Positions 43,529 to 51,555 of a stretch of DNA of 64,000 nt are shown here, one piece after another (within the stretch, counting starts at the first letter, position 1; each line of letters begins with the position of its first letter). The stretch comes from Halobacteriovorax vibrionivorans (GTDB lineage: Bacteria > Bdellovibrionota > Bacteriovoracia > Bacteriovoracales > Bacteriovoracaceae), in the NCBI RefSeq assembly GCF_003346865.1, contig NZ_QDKL01000002.1, forward strand, positions 248,001-312,000. The letters run 5' to 3'. The position numbers and the translations under genes were made by a program. Under the pieces are notes generated by a model. The model saw only the letters and a program-made list of their open reading frames with translations. It had not been told where the DNA came from and searched no databases.

Positions 43529-43969
43529 ATGTATAAATTTGCACTTTTAGCACTTATTTCAACTTTTAACCTTGCTGCAACTTTTGAATTTGTTGGCCCA
43601 TGTGAAAGAGCCGCTCTATTTGAAACCCAAATGCAACTAGATAATGGTGCAACAGTTGGAAGTGCAACAATTAAGCTTCTAAATACTTATCAAATCCCTC
43701 ATAAGGGTACACAACGAGGAATGAATTCCATCTTTGATACTCCAACAGGAATTGATGCCATGGAGGTCTTAAGTGATACTCAAATGAATGCTCATGGATG
43801 GTGTTACTCAGTAAATGGCCTAAGTCCAGAGGTTTATCCAAACGAAGTTGAGCTTAAAGACAACGATCACGTTATGTGGTGGTTTGGATACGCTCACTAT
43901 GATAGCGGAAAATGGATCACACAATGTGAGCCGACTTGGAAGCGAGCTCCTGCACAATTTTGCAACTAG
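43529..43969 (+). CDS. Secreted DUF4430-domain protein
   Basis: A 146-residue exported protein, signal peptide MYKFALLALISTFNLAA. The C-terminal half matches the DUF4430 pattern found in cobalamin-binding intrinsic-factor-like domains and cell-surface proteins (AHGWCYSVNGLSP...VELKDNDHVMWWFGYAHYDSGKW). Cysteines at PCER, WCYS, QCEP and FCN could pair. It starts behind TTAGGAG. The gene is alone and converges on selO. The ligand is unknown. Confidence 0.85.
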   Translation: MYKFALLALISTFNLAATFEFVGPCERAALFETQMQLDNGATVGSATIKLLNTYQIPHKGTQRGMNSIFDTPTGIDAMEVLSDTQMNAHGWCYSVNGLSPEVYPNEVELKDNDHVMWWFGYAHYDSGKWITQCEPTWKRAPAQFCN

Positions 43970-43977
43970 GCCCTAAA

Positions 43978-45465
43978 TTAGCTTGAACAACTTAGAGTTG
44001 AGCATCCTGGTCGTGAAGTCGACCACTCAGGAGCTTTTTTATAAAAAGGTCTCGTGAACTCATTTAATTCATATGGATTCAAAATCGCCTGCTCTAAATT
44101 ACGTAGACTTGTTTCATCACCTTTTTCTAGGTCATCAAGAACAAGTTGCACGATATAATTTCTTGGAATAAAGACAGGGTTTGATTCGTTCATAACTCCA
44201 TAGGCAATCATAGGATCTACTCTTTGAAGCTTTTGCTCCCTTTGCCATTTCTTTAACCAGATATCCAGACGATTTCTATCATCATTCGTTAAGTCTTTAT
44301 AGAAGATGCTTTGCCAGTCAACTTCTTTGCCCTCCATCACAACCATTAAGCTGCGATAAAAGAGGGTCATATCTGCTTGAAGATCATATTGAAGATCAAA
44401 GAGTTCATCTATAAATTGACGCTCACAGGTTTTAAGTCCAACTTTCTTTGCTTGAATATCTTGATAGAAGTGATGGAACTTATCAGGAAAGCTATCCAGT
44501 TGTGCATCGAGGTTATCAAGACAAACAGTCTGAAGCGCCTCTTTTAATTGAGCAAGATTCCAATATGCAATATTGACTTGATTAATAAATCGGTAACGTT
44601 TTTCTCTGAAGTCAGTTGTATTTGGTGTCCAATTAGGATCGAATCGATCAAGCCAACCATAAGGCCCATAGTCGATAGTAAGTCCTAGCATTGATAAGTT
44701 GTCAGTATTCATCACTCCATGAACAAAGCCAACACGCATCCATTCACTCATGAGACAAGCAGTTCGGCGCACAACCTCACCAAACATTTCCTTAATGGAC
44801 ATGCCAGGAAAATAATTTTCTATCGTATAATCGATAAGTTCTTTTAATTCTTCGAGTTCATGGTTGGCCGCATGTATTTGATAATTCCCAAACCTCAAGA
44901 AACTAGGTGCAATTCTAGTACAAATAGCTCCTTTCTCGTAAGCAGCATTTCCATCATAGAACATATCCCTAAGGACATCCTCTCCGGTCTCAACAAGGCT
45001 TAATGCCCTTGTCGTTGGAACTCCTAAATGAAACATTGCTTCAGAGCAAATATATTCTCTAAGTGATGAGCGAAGAACGGCCTTACCGTCTGCTCCCCTT
45101 GAATAAGGAGTTAGACCTGCTCCTTTCAGTTGAATTTCCATCCCATTTAATTGACCAAGACTCATGGCCCTGCCATCACCAAGCTGTCCGGCCCAATGTC
45201 CAAACTGATGGCCACCGTAGCGAGCAGCAATCGGAGTTGGAATATAATTATCTTGATTACCACTTAAAAGTTTAATCCAAAGCTCTTTATCTGAATCTTT
45301 AATTCCCATGGCAGAAGCTAGGCCATTACTCCAACAAAGTAATTTAGGATTAGGTGCTTTCTCAGGTCTAACTTTAGAAAAGTGTGCACCTGGAGTTTGT
45401 TGAGGGCGACCTGTTAGCTGTTTAAACTCTCGTAGCCCCTGATAAATTTCTTCGAGTTTAATCAT
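43978..45465 (-). CDS. selO: Protein adenylyltransferase SelO
   Basis: A 495-residue pseudokinase-fold enzyme that transfers AMP from ATP to protein Ser/Thr/Tyr residues (SelO/YdiU family). Family blocks: ARYGGHQFGHWAGQLGDGRA, QLKGAGLTPYSRGADGKAVLRSSLREYICSEAMFHLGVPTTRALSL, FLRFGNYQIHA, FVHGVMNTDNLSMLGLTIDYGPYG (metal-binding Asn/Asp). The C-terminus is RPGCSTLSCSS, so Cys stands where selenocysteine occurs in selenoprotein homologues. It is in an operon with slyX, with an AGAGG site. It is linked to redox protection. Confidence 0.97.
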   Translation of the reverse strand: MIKLEEIYQGLREFKQLTGRPQQTPGAHFSKVRPEKAPNPKLLCWSNGLASAMGIKDSDKELWIKLLSGNQDNYIPTPIAARYGGHQFGHWAGQLGDGRAMSLGQLNGMEIQLKGAGLTPYSRGADGKAVLRSSLREYICSEAMFHLGVPTTRALSLVETGEDVLRDMFYDGNAAYEKGAICTRIAPSFLRFGNYQIHAANHELEELKELIDYTIENYFPGMSIKEMFGEVVRRTACLMSEWMRVGFVHGVMNTDNLSMLGLTIDYGPYGWLDRFDPNWTPNTTDFREKRYRFINQVNIAYWNLAQLKEALQTVCLDNLDAQLDSFPDKFHHFYQDIQAKKVGLKTCERQFIDELFDLQYDLQADMTLFYRSLMVVMEGKEVDWQSIFYKDLTNDDRNRLDIWLKKWQREQKLQRVDPMIAYGVMNESNPVFIPRNYIVQLVLDDLEKGDETSLRNLEQAILNPYELNEFTRPFYKKAPEWSTSRPGCSTLSCSS

Positions 45466-45474
45466 TTTTTGCCT

Positions 45475-45696
45475 CTAGTAATGTGGTGGCTTAAAGTCTT
45501 TAAGATTCTCAAGTGTCATCTGCTCAGCAGGACCGTCGCTCTGGGCGGCCACGAGATTCTTAACATGTGCAACTAATTCATCAATGATAAACTCTTGCTT
45601 TGTTACAACTTCATTTAGTTGGCCTAATAAATGATCTTGATGACAAAATTTTTCTTCAAGATCGACTAATCTCTTTTCAAGTTCTTCTTTATTCAT
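45475..45696 (-). CDS. slyX: SlyX family coiled-coil protein
   Basis: A 73-residue protein with heptad-like coiled coil from residue 3 to about 48 (EELEKRLVDLEEKFCHQDHLLGQLNEVVTKQE) and the SlyX C-terminal signature ending KPPHY. SlyX has no known function. Its stop codon is nine bases before the selO start, and both run in the same direction, so they form one unit. No strong Shine-Dalgarno is visible before its ATG. Confidence 0.9.
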   Translation of the reverse strand: MNKEELEKRLVDLEEKFCHQDHLLGQLNEVVTKQEFIIDELVAHVKNLVAAQSDGPAEQMTLENLKDFKPPHY

Positions 45697-45817
45697 GTTT
45701 ATTAAATACTACATTCCTTAAGTAGCGTCTATTTATTAGTCGTAGCTTACTGTACTTCTAGTAACTTAGAGAGGTGTCAAAAATTAGGATTTAATTAATC
45801 ACTTCCATTTAAGATCA

Positions 45818-45826
45818 TGCTAAAAT
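45818..45826 (+). promoter_or_regulatory. Extended -10 of the TlpA-like gene, predicted leaderless
   Basis: TGcTAAAAT followed by ATTTGCC and the ATG at 45834. The seven-base spacing would start transcription within one base of the start codon. Confidence 0.5.
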
Positions 45827-45833
45827 ATTTGCC

Positions 45834-46346
45834 ATGAAAAAGAAGTGGAATTTTGCCACCAATTTTATCAGTCTCATGCTGCTTGGGTTTATAATTTACA
45901 AGCAGGCGCCTGCTGTCATGAATAACTTTAAGAAAGAGGGCTCAAATCTCAATCCAAAAGAATATCTTGATATCAGAACAAATGAGAAGATCAACTTTCC
46001 GTCTCAAAATGAGAAGGATCACTCTATTGCGATCTTTTGGGCAACGTGGTGTGGGCCATGTAAAGTTGAAATGCAAAGACTCCATGACTCAGTATTGGAA
46101 GGAAAAATCAATCCACAATCAATCTACGCTATTAACGCATTTGAAACAGGTGTAAAAGTACGTCGCTTTATTAATCAAAGTCCATATAAGTTTCGTTTCA
46201 TAAATTCTCCTTATGCAACGAGAAAGCTCCAAGTAAAGTCCACACCCACAACAATCTTTTTAAAGGGTAATAATGTCACTTCCATGAGTTCTGGTTTGAG
46301 CTTAATTGGTATTTGGCGAGCAGAAAAGCATCTGGCCACAAAGTAA
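45834..46346 (+). CDS. Membrane-anchored TlpA-like thioredoxin
   Basis: A 170-residue thiol-disulfide protein. A single N-terminal membrane anchor (about 10-25), then a thioredoxin fold with active site TWCGPCKVEM and the cis-Pro region STPTTIFLKG. TlpA/ResA-type proteins reduce periplasmic disulfides, for instance for cytochrome c assembly. No cytochrome genes lie nearby. The transcript is probably leaderless. It precedes the DUF5522 gene, which has its own -10, so they may be separate units. Confidence 0.88.
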   Translation: MKKKWNFATNFISLMLLGFIIYKQAPAVMNNFKKEGSNLNPKEYLDIRTNEKINFPSQNEKDHSIAIFWATWCGPCKVEMQRLHDSVLEGKINPQSIYAINAFETGVKVRRFINQSPYKFRFINSPYATRKLQVKSTPTTIFLKGNNVTSMSSGLSLIGIWRAEKHLATK

Positions 46347-46375
46347 GAACTCTCGACAAGAGTTTCTTTAAAGGC

Positions 46376-46381
46376 TAATAT
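46376..46381 (+). promoter_or_regulatory. -10 of the DUF5522 gene, predicted leaderless
   Basis: TAATAT followed by CGATTT and the ATG at 46388, the same six-base geometry as lysR. No Shine-Dalgarno is visible. Confidence 0.5.
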
Positions 46382-46387
46382 CGATTT

Positions 46388-46840
46388 ATGGATTCAAATC
46401 AAAAACTTACATATACTAATGATGAAGGCCTAGAGGTTAAGACATCACAATTTTTAAGAAACCGAGGTTCTTGCTGTCGAACAAGCTGTCTTCACTGCCC
46501 ATATGGATTCACTCTTAAGAATAACGATATCACTTTTAGAGATGTTGAAGCACAAGAGATAAAACTCGCACAAACAATTATGGATGAAAGTGCTGGTAAG
46601 CAAGAAGAAACTTCTTCCATAGCGGCCTCACTCATGGGATCTGCATTTGGTGCACCTAAGAAAAAAGTTAATTCAATACAAATTAATGATGAAAATTATC
46701 ACAATTATGCTTTTGCTACTTTAAAAGAAGTTGTCTTTGGGCTAATTGAAAAAGGACCGAATCAAGCAAGAAAGCTCTACTTAAGAGAGCACTTTAAAGA
46801 GCAAGGCCTGGATATCGACTTCATAAATTCAACGATTTAA
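46388..46840 (+). CDS. DUF5522-like cysteine-motif protein
   Basis: A 150-residue cytoplasmic protein. Residues 20-45 carry the DUF5522 motif RGSCCRTSCLHCPYGF, a four-cysteine cluster that could bind a metal or iron-sulfur centre. The central part is low complexity (SSIAASLMGSAFGAPKKK) and the C-terminal part is helical. DUF5522 proteins are small and of unknown function; here the domain is joined to a C-terminal extension of about 100 residues. The predicted start is leaderless. Confidence 0.78.
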   Translation: MDSNQKLTYTNDEGLEVKTSQFLRNRGSCCRTSCLHCPYGFTLKNNDITFRDVEAQEIKLAQTIMDESAGKQEETSSIAASLMGSAFGAPKKKVNSIQINDENYHNYAFATLKEVVFGLIEKGPNQARKLYLREHFKEQGLDIDFINSTI

Positions 46841-46937
46841 ACCTGTTCATTAAATTTACACCCCTAAAAACTTTTACAATCATACTCATCTGAATCTCTA
46901 AATAACCTATATTAACAGGGAATATTTGGAGAATTAG

Positions 46938-48425
46938 ATGAAGAGAACCGCACTACTTTTAGTAGTACTAACTACATTAATTTCAAGCTTACAGGCCCAG
47001 GCCAGACACAGCGACTCAGACTTTCGTGAAAGACAACGTGAAAGGATGAAAGAGCGTCGCAAAGAAAAAGAGCGCAAGAAGAAAATTAATCGAATCAACT
47101 GGTCTGCAAATTATCAGGACTTATTAAATGAGAATGGTCGCTTCTTTCAACGCCTATTTAGGCGTCATGATGCCGGTCGAATTATAGGTTTAGAGCTTAT
47201 TATTGCATCAAGCTCTTGGTCAAATATTGAAAGTGGCTTTGGTCACACAATGCTTCGTTTTGTTGATGATATTGGAACTGAATCTGATGATGTTGTTCTA
47301 AGCTTTGTAGCAAATGTCGATAGTGTAAAGCTCAACTATGTAAAAGGTATATTTGGTGGATACCCAGTATTTCCTCAAGTCAAAAGTCTTCGTCTTTTTA
47401 TGGATGAATACAATAACAGACAAAAAAGAGATCTTGATCGATACATTATTATCTCAAATGAAGAAATCAGAAATAACGTAATTAACGAGTTAAAAGAGCA
47501 ATGGCGACAGATCGCTAAACACCGCATTGAAACACATAAAGGTGTAATGCAAGAAACTGTTGAAAAACTTAAAAACTACTCTAGTGAAAAATATGGACAG
47601 GGACAATATGGAATCCTGCCACTGAGGTCGCAAACAGGGTCAATCTATGCCCTATCAGCAATTCCAAAGAAAACTGAAGGACAAGTAAAGACAACAGTAG
47701 AAGAAATCTTTCCTCTTCTTTATGACCTTCCACAAAGTAGTGATTTGGGAGATTATACTTTCTTTGCAAATAATTGTGCTGGAGCACTTGTAAACTTCTT
47801 TAAACAAGTAGGACTTCCATATCATAAGAGCCTTGGTATAAAAGGAAGAATCCCTCTAGCTCTACCAAAGTACTTAAAAAGAGCATTAGTTAATCCTTAT
47901 CCAATTATTAAGATTAAATCACTAAGAGAATTAAAAGAAAAAGTTGTTGAGATACTTGATCTTAAAGATATTGATCAACTTCGATACGACATAAAACCAG
48001 AACAAGTTAAAGTGCTAATTAATAAGCTAACTCTTAATGAAATTAGAAAACTAAATGAGATTGTATCATTTGACCTAGCTGCCTTTAATGAATACAAGGC
48101 TTTTATCAAAAAAACAGACCGTATTGGATTTGATGAATTACATGGCCTAGAAAAGGTTCCAGCTAACCTCTATGAAATTTGTAATAACTCAAAATGCGAG
48201 TCTGAAATCAAGACAAGCTTAGAGTCATTTTATGGAAAAGGTACTTTAGCAAAGATTCAAGAAGAAGGACAAAAGCTTTCTAAAAGAGAAATTATTAAGT
48301 GGAAACGCGATCATCGAACAAAAAGAAGAGTTCGTGTCTACACTGACCCATACGAAGGACTATTAGTTAACAAAGAAATACTAGATCATCAAAAACGATT
48401 CTATCTTTTACATGAGAGATGGTAA
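46938..48425 (+). CDS. Secreted DUF4105 protein (Lnb N-terminal-domain type)
   Basis: A 495-residue exported protein. Signal peptide ends LQAQA, followed by a very basic stretch (RERQRERMKERRKEKERKKK). The DUF4105 domain (PF13387, called Lnb N-terminal periplasmic domain) spans about 80-290: SSWSNIESGFGHTMLRFVD with His103, LNYVKGIFGGYPVFPQ, RDLDRYIIISNEE, and FANNCAGALVNFF with Cys280. The His-before-Cys order is that of permuted papain-like enzymes; a lipoprotein N-acyltransferase role has been reported for Lnb in other bacteria, but I am not certain it applies here. Starts behind TTTGGAG; the next gene follows after 14 bases. Confidence 0.85.
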   Translation: MKRTALLLVVLTTLISSLQAQARHSDSDFRERQRERMKERRKEKERKKKINRINWSANYQDLLNENGRFFQRLFRRHDAGRIIGLELIIASSSWSNIESGFGHTMLRFVDDIGTESDDVVLSFVANVDSVKLNYVKGIFGGYPVFPQVKSLRLFMDEYNNRQKRDLDRYIIISNEEIRNNVINELKEQWRQIAKHRIETHKGVMQETVEKLKNYSSEKYGQGQYGILPLRSQTGSIYALSAIPKKTEGQVKTTVEEIFPLLYDLPQSSDLGDYTFFANNCAGALVNFFKQVGLPYHKSLGIKGRIPLALPKYLKRALVNPYPIIKIKSLRELKEKVVEILDLKDIDQLRYDIKPEQVKVLINKLTLNEIRKLNEIVSFDLAAFNEYKAFIKKTDRIGFDELHGLEKVPANLYEICNNSKCESEIKTSLESFYGKGTLAKIQEEGQKLSKREIIKWKRDHRTKRRVRVYTDPYEGLLVNKEILDHQKRFYLLHERW

Positions 48426-48439
48426 TTTTAGGAGGAACA

Positions 48440-49030
48440 ATGAAAAAGTCACTTTTAGCACTTGGGCTACTATGCTCTATTGCAACAACAGCAGCACAAG
48501 CAAATTGTCTTGAGCTTTACAAAGAAAGAAATGATGCACCTACTGATAAAGCAATTGGTACGGCTGCAGCACTTAGTACAACAGGTGTAGCACTTGCCTG
48601 GGGTGGAACTGAGCTTGCATCATCAACAATTGCAGCAGGAACAGCTGTTTTAGCAGATTCAGATAATGTTATCATTGATCTTATCGCTCTAGATATTATT
48701 CATGATGGTATTACTTCAGCAACTGAAGCTGTTTACTACGGTTCATCAAGTACGCTTGCTGCCTCTGGTGTTCTAGACTCAAGTAGAAGAAACTTTAGCG
48801 GGCAAATTAAGCTTATCGAAGATGCACAACTTGCACCAAAAGTAACAGGGACAACTCTTGCAGAGTTTACAGAAGACTTAAATGACAAGCGCTCTGAAGA
48901 TGCTAAAGTTTCAACAGCAGATGTTGCTAACGAAATCCGCATCGCTAACGATCGTCTTGAATTCTGTATTGATCCAGATGATATGATGTCTATGTCTGAG
49001 ATTAGAGATTTCATCAACAAGCAACTATAA
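48440..49030 (+). CDS. Small secreted protein of unknown function
   Basis: A 196-residue exported protein: signal peptide MKKSLLALGLLCSIATTAAQA, a Cys right after it (NCLELYK) and another near the end (EFCIDPDD), likely paired. The middle is Ala/Gly/Thr-rich and hydrophobic (IGTAAALSTTGVALAWGGTELASSTIAAGTAVLA) and may insert in a membrane; the C-terminal half is acidic and helical. The start at 48440 is fixed by AGGAGG. It follows the DUF4105 gene by 14 bases, so the pair form an operon ending at the terminator at 49045. Confidence 0.8.
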   Translation: MKKSLLALGLLCSIATTAAQANCLELYKERNDAPTDKAIGTAAALSTTGVALAWGGTELASSTIAAGTAVLADSDNVIIDLIALDIIHDGITSATEAVYYGSSSTLAASGVLDSSRRNFSGQIKLIEDAQLAPKVTGTTLAEFTEDLNDKRSEDAKVSTADVANEIRIANDRLEFCIDPDDMMSMSEIRDFINKQL

Positions 49031-49044
49031 TACTTGTCTATATC

Positions 49045-49067
49045 GTGGGCCAAATTCCTTGGCCCAC
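49045..49067 (+). terminator. Terminator hairpin of the DUF4105 operon
   Basis: Nine-base stem GTGGGCCAA/TTGGCCCAC with a five-base loop, followed by TGTTTATTT. It lies 14 bases after the stop codon. Confidence 0.75.
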
Positions 49068-49123
49068 TGTTTATTTCCTAAACACTTTTCAATAACTAAA
49101 CATTCAACTATTTGCTAACACCC

Positions 49124-49174
49124 TATAATCACGATATGAACTTGGCATATCTATTGCAATTATATATGAAATAG
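49124..49174 (+). promoter_or_regulatory. Promoter with possible 12-codon leader ORF
   Basis: TATAAT at 49124-49129 is followed after exactly six bases by ATG, which opens a 12-codon frame (MNLAYLLQLYMK, stop at 49172-49174) ending 38 bases before the next gene. The geometry equals that of the leaderless genes. It could be a leader peptide of the 49213 gene or chance; the next gene has its own GGGAG site. Confidence 0.35.
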
Positions 49175-49212
49175 AAAAATCCAATCGTAAATCACAATTA
49201 GGGAGAAAGACG

Positions 49213-50745
49213 ATGAAGAATATCTGTTGCCTAGCTTTAATGACATTAGTCGTTTTCAGTACGAATACACAAGCTGAAAGCTACCGTGGAAAGTTATTCA
49301 AGAAAGATGGTGTTGTGAAAGCAAAAATCCATATTGATGGCCAAGTCGATAACTTCAAAGTTACACAATTAAAATTCCCTAAACGCTACAACAAGTATCT
49401 CGATAAAGTCCTAGTCAACTCTCCTGATTATGTCTTTGAGTTTGATGGTGAGATCTCTGAGAATAATCTTATTATTGATAAGATGCCAAGAGTTGTTGCC
49501 GACTTAGAAGATCGAGTTGGAGTTCTTACAAAAAGTGCCGATGGTACATTCTATCTTAATGATCAAAAGGCTGAGTTTGGAAGAACAAAGAAGATTTACG
49601 GAACAAAATTTGATAAAAAATCACGTAACTATTTTGTTGGAAAGAAAGTCCACACTCAAGGTCACATGGAAGACAATACTTATATAATTAATGCAATTAT
49701 TCCTGCAAACCTTTTCACTGTTGGTGATAATCCATATCCAGCAAATAAGAAATTCGAAAAGAATCCTTTAAAATACATTCTTAAAGAAATGCCAAAGAAT
49801 AAAAATTCTCAATCACTTGAGCCATTTAGAGGAACTATTCGTCATCGTGATAATTATCAGGCCACTCCAGGAGATCACGTTTTTGTTGTCACTTTAAGTG
49901 GACGACAAGGAGATATTCCAGGTTCAGCAGCAGGACACTTTGCTATTGGAATGGGAGAAGTACAAAAAGACTTATCAATAAAAGGTGAAACATTTAATTT
50001 TTACTTTAAAGGTGAAAAAGAGGTTCTTGCTAGTAATACAGACCTAGTAAGTTACTTTGGTCACCTAATTCAAGGACAGGTTAATTACCGTCCAACTTAT
50101 ACACTAATTGGCTATGCTCGCTCAAAAGAAGATATGATGAAAGTTCGTGATATCTTTGAAGAACAACTACATCGAGTACGTACAGAAGAGGGTCTAGAAA
50201 TTACTCCATTTTATAATTGTACAACGACTTCTAATGATACAATGAGAGAAATTGGCATCAAGGGAGCACATGAGTTTGCTATTAGTAATATCCTTGACTA
50301 CCAATTTTATCTACCACTTAGCCAAAAAGCGCCAAAAGACGGAACTGATGCATCGAAATTATCTCAATTACGTTATATTCTAAAAAGAGATTCTGAGCAT
50401 TACGTACCAAGAAAAGCATTTGAGTCTTTTGCTAAAGCAATGGTTTATCAAAGTAAGCGATTAAAGCTAAAAAGAACTGATTATATATTCTTACCTCAGA
50501 CACCATCAGAGAGAAAGATGGGTGGTATCTCTTATGATGAAGTACTTGCTGAAGGAAATAAGATTGTTAACTTCAGTAAGGCCAGAGATGAGAGGATTGC
50601 AAAAGAAAAAGAAGCAAGAAAAGTACTGGCAGACGAAAGTTCTACACAAGAAGAGATTAACGCTGCAAAAGAAGTACTAGCAAAAGCTCCTTCTAAAGAG
50701 GAAGATGAAAAGCAAATTGATGAGCTTCTCTATAGTATCGATTAA
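49213..50745 (+). CDS. Secreted protein with DUF4105-like His/Cys layout
   Basis: A 510-residue exported protein, signal peptide ending STNTQA. Residues 25-200 are beta-rich and unrecognised. Residues 215-345 repeat the pattern of the DUF4105 protein encoded upstream: a strand with GHFAIGMGE (His242), then FKGEKEVLASNTDLVSYFGHLIQG, RPTYTLIGYARSKEDMMKVRDIFEEQL, and FYNCTTTSNDTM (Cys336). This suggests a distant homologue with the same His...Cys catalytic pair. The C-terminal 60 residues are charged helix. It starts behind GGGAG and ends before a strong hairpin. Confidence 0.8.
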   Translation: MKNICCLALMTLVVFSTNTQAESYRGKLFKKDGVVKAKIHIDGQVDNFKVTQLKFPKRYNKYLDKVLVNSPDYVFEFDGEISENNLIIDKMPRVVADLEDRVGVLTKSADGTFYLNDQKAEFGRTKKIYGTKFDKKSRNYFVGKKVHTQGHMEDNTYIINAIIPANLFTVGDNPYPANKKFEKNPLKYILKEMPKNKNSQSLEPFRGTIRHRDNYQATPGDHVFVVTLSGRQGDIPGSAAGHFAIGMGEVQKDLSIKGETFNFYFKGEKEVLASNTDLVSYFGHLIQGQVNYRPTYTLIGYARSKEDMMKVRDIFEEQLHRVRTEEGLEITPFYNCTTTSNDTMREIGIKGAHEFAISNILDYQFYLPLSQKAPKDGTDASKLSQLRYILKRDSEHYVPRKAFESFAKAMVYQSKRLKLKRTDYIFLPQTPSERKMGGISYDEVLAEGNKIVNFSKARDERIAKEKEARKVLADESSTQEEINAAKEVLAKAPSKEEDEKQIDELLYSID

Positions 50746-50771
50746 TAAAATTTAAATACAAAATTAAGTTT

Positions 50772-50809
50772 CTCCTAAACTATATAAGTGTCACTATATA
50801 GTTTAGGAG
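50772..50809 (+). promoter_or_regulatory. 15-bp perfect hairpin covering a Shine-Dalgarno site
   Basis: CTCCTAAACTATATA and its exact complement TATATAGTTTAGGAG around an eight-base loop, followed by TTTT. It lies 26 bases after the previous stop codon, so it may be that gene's terminator. Its 3' arm contains AGGAG, the ribosome-binding site of the gene starting at 50815, so in any read-through RNA the site is fully paired. Confidence 0.75.
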
Positions 50810-50814
50810 TTTTC

Positions 50815-51555
50815 ATGTTTAAGGCCCTATTTTTTTTGGTTATCACTCTCCCCTTTTTTACACTCGCTTCAGATGAAATGAAGTGGCCCACTCACAGTAT
50901 CAGCTTAACTTATGGTGTCTCTTTCCACGATAGTTCAATTCGACTAAACTATGACTGGCGATTTAGTGATAATAAAAAGCATATTATGGCATTTTCCTGG
51001 TATCAGTATCATCGTAGTGGAAGAAAAGTACTTGCTGAAGATATAAAATATTAGGATAAAGATGGTAATGAGCAAACAATCCCAACTGGAACACTCATCG
51101 ACTCAGTATTTAACTTTGATATCATAAGACTCTTCTATGCTTACTCATTCTTTCTTGATGATCGAATTAATCTCTCAGGTGGTGATGGATTCTATGTTAT
51201 GCCTTTTGAAGTAGGTGTTGGTGAATCAGGACAAGCAAAGACCAAGAATAGCTTTGTCGCACCATTACCAACATTTAAACTCAAAGCTGAGATTAACTTA
51301 ACTCAAAAATGGATTTTAAATAGTGAGTTAAATCTCTTCTATATTAAGATAGGTAGCTTTTCTGGAAAGGTCTTTTCTAATAATCTCTATGCTGACTATC
51401 GATTTGATAACGGTTTTTTCCTAGGACTAGGTATCGAAGCATTTAAAATCGATATAAAACTAGATGAAGATAACACAATTTTTGAATCTGAGCTTGATGG
51501 ACGAGTAATCCTCGCCAATCAGTCACTGCTAATGCGTCTTAGGTATGATTTATAG
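50815..51555 (+). pseudogene. Outer-membrane beta-barrel gene split by one amber codon
   Basis: Codons 1-79 encode a signal peptide (MFKALFFLVITLPFFTLA) and barrel-like strands (THSISLTYGVSFHDSSIRLNYDWRF), then TAG at 51052-51054, and the same frame stays open for 166 more codons to 51555 with matching barrel-type strands (FNFDIIRLFYAYSFFLDDRINLSGG, WILNSELNLFYIKIG, GFFLGLGIEAFKIDIK, SLLMRLRYDL). No frameshift is needed. A single CAG-to-TAG change would explain it. It may be a recent pseudogene, a sequencing error or a read-through gene. The last 17 bases overlap the opposing lipoprotein gene. Confidence 0.85.

Noticed and set aside
43978..45465. Possible selenocysteine at the end of SelO.
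   Set aside because: The C-terminus reads SCSS with an ordinary Cys codon and no in-frame TGA; nothing suggests recoding.
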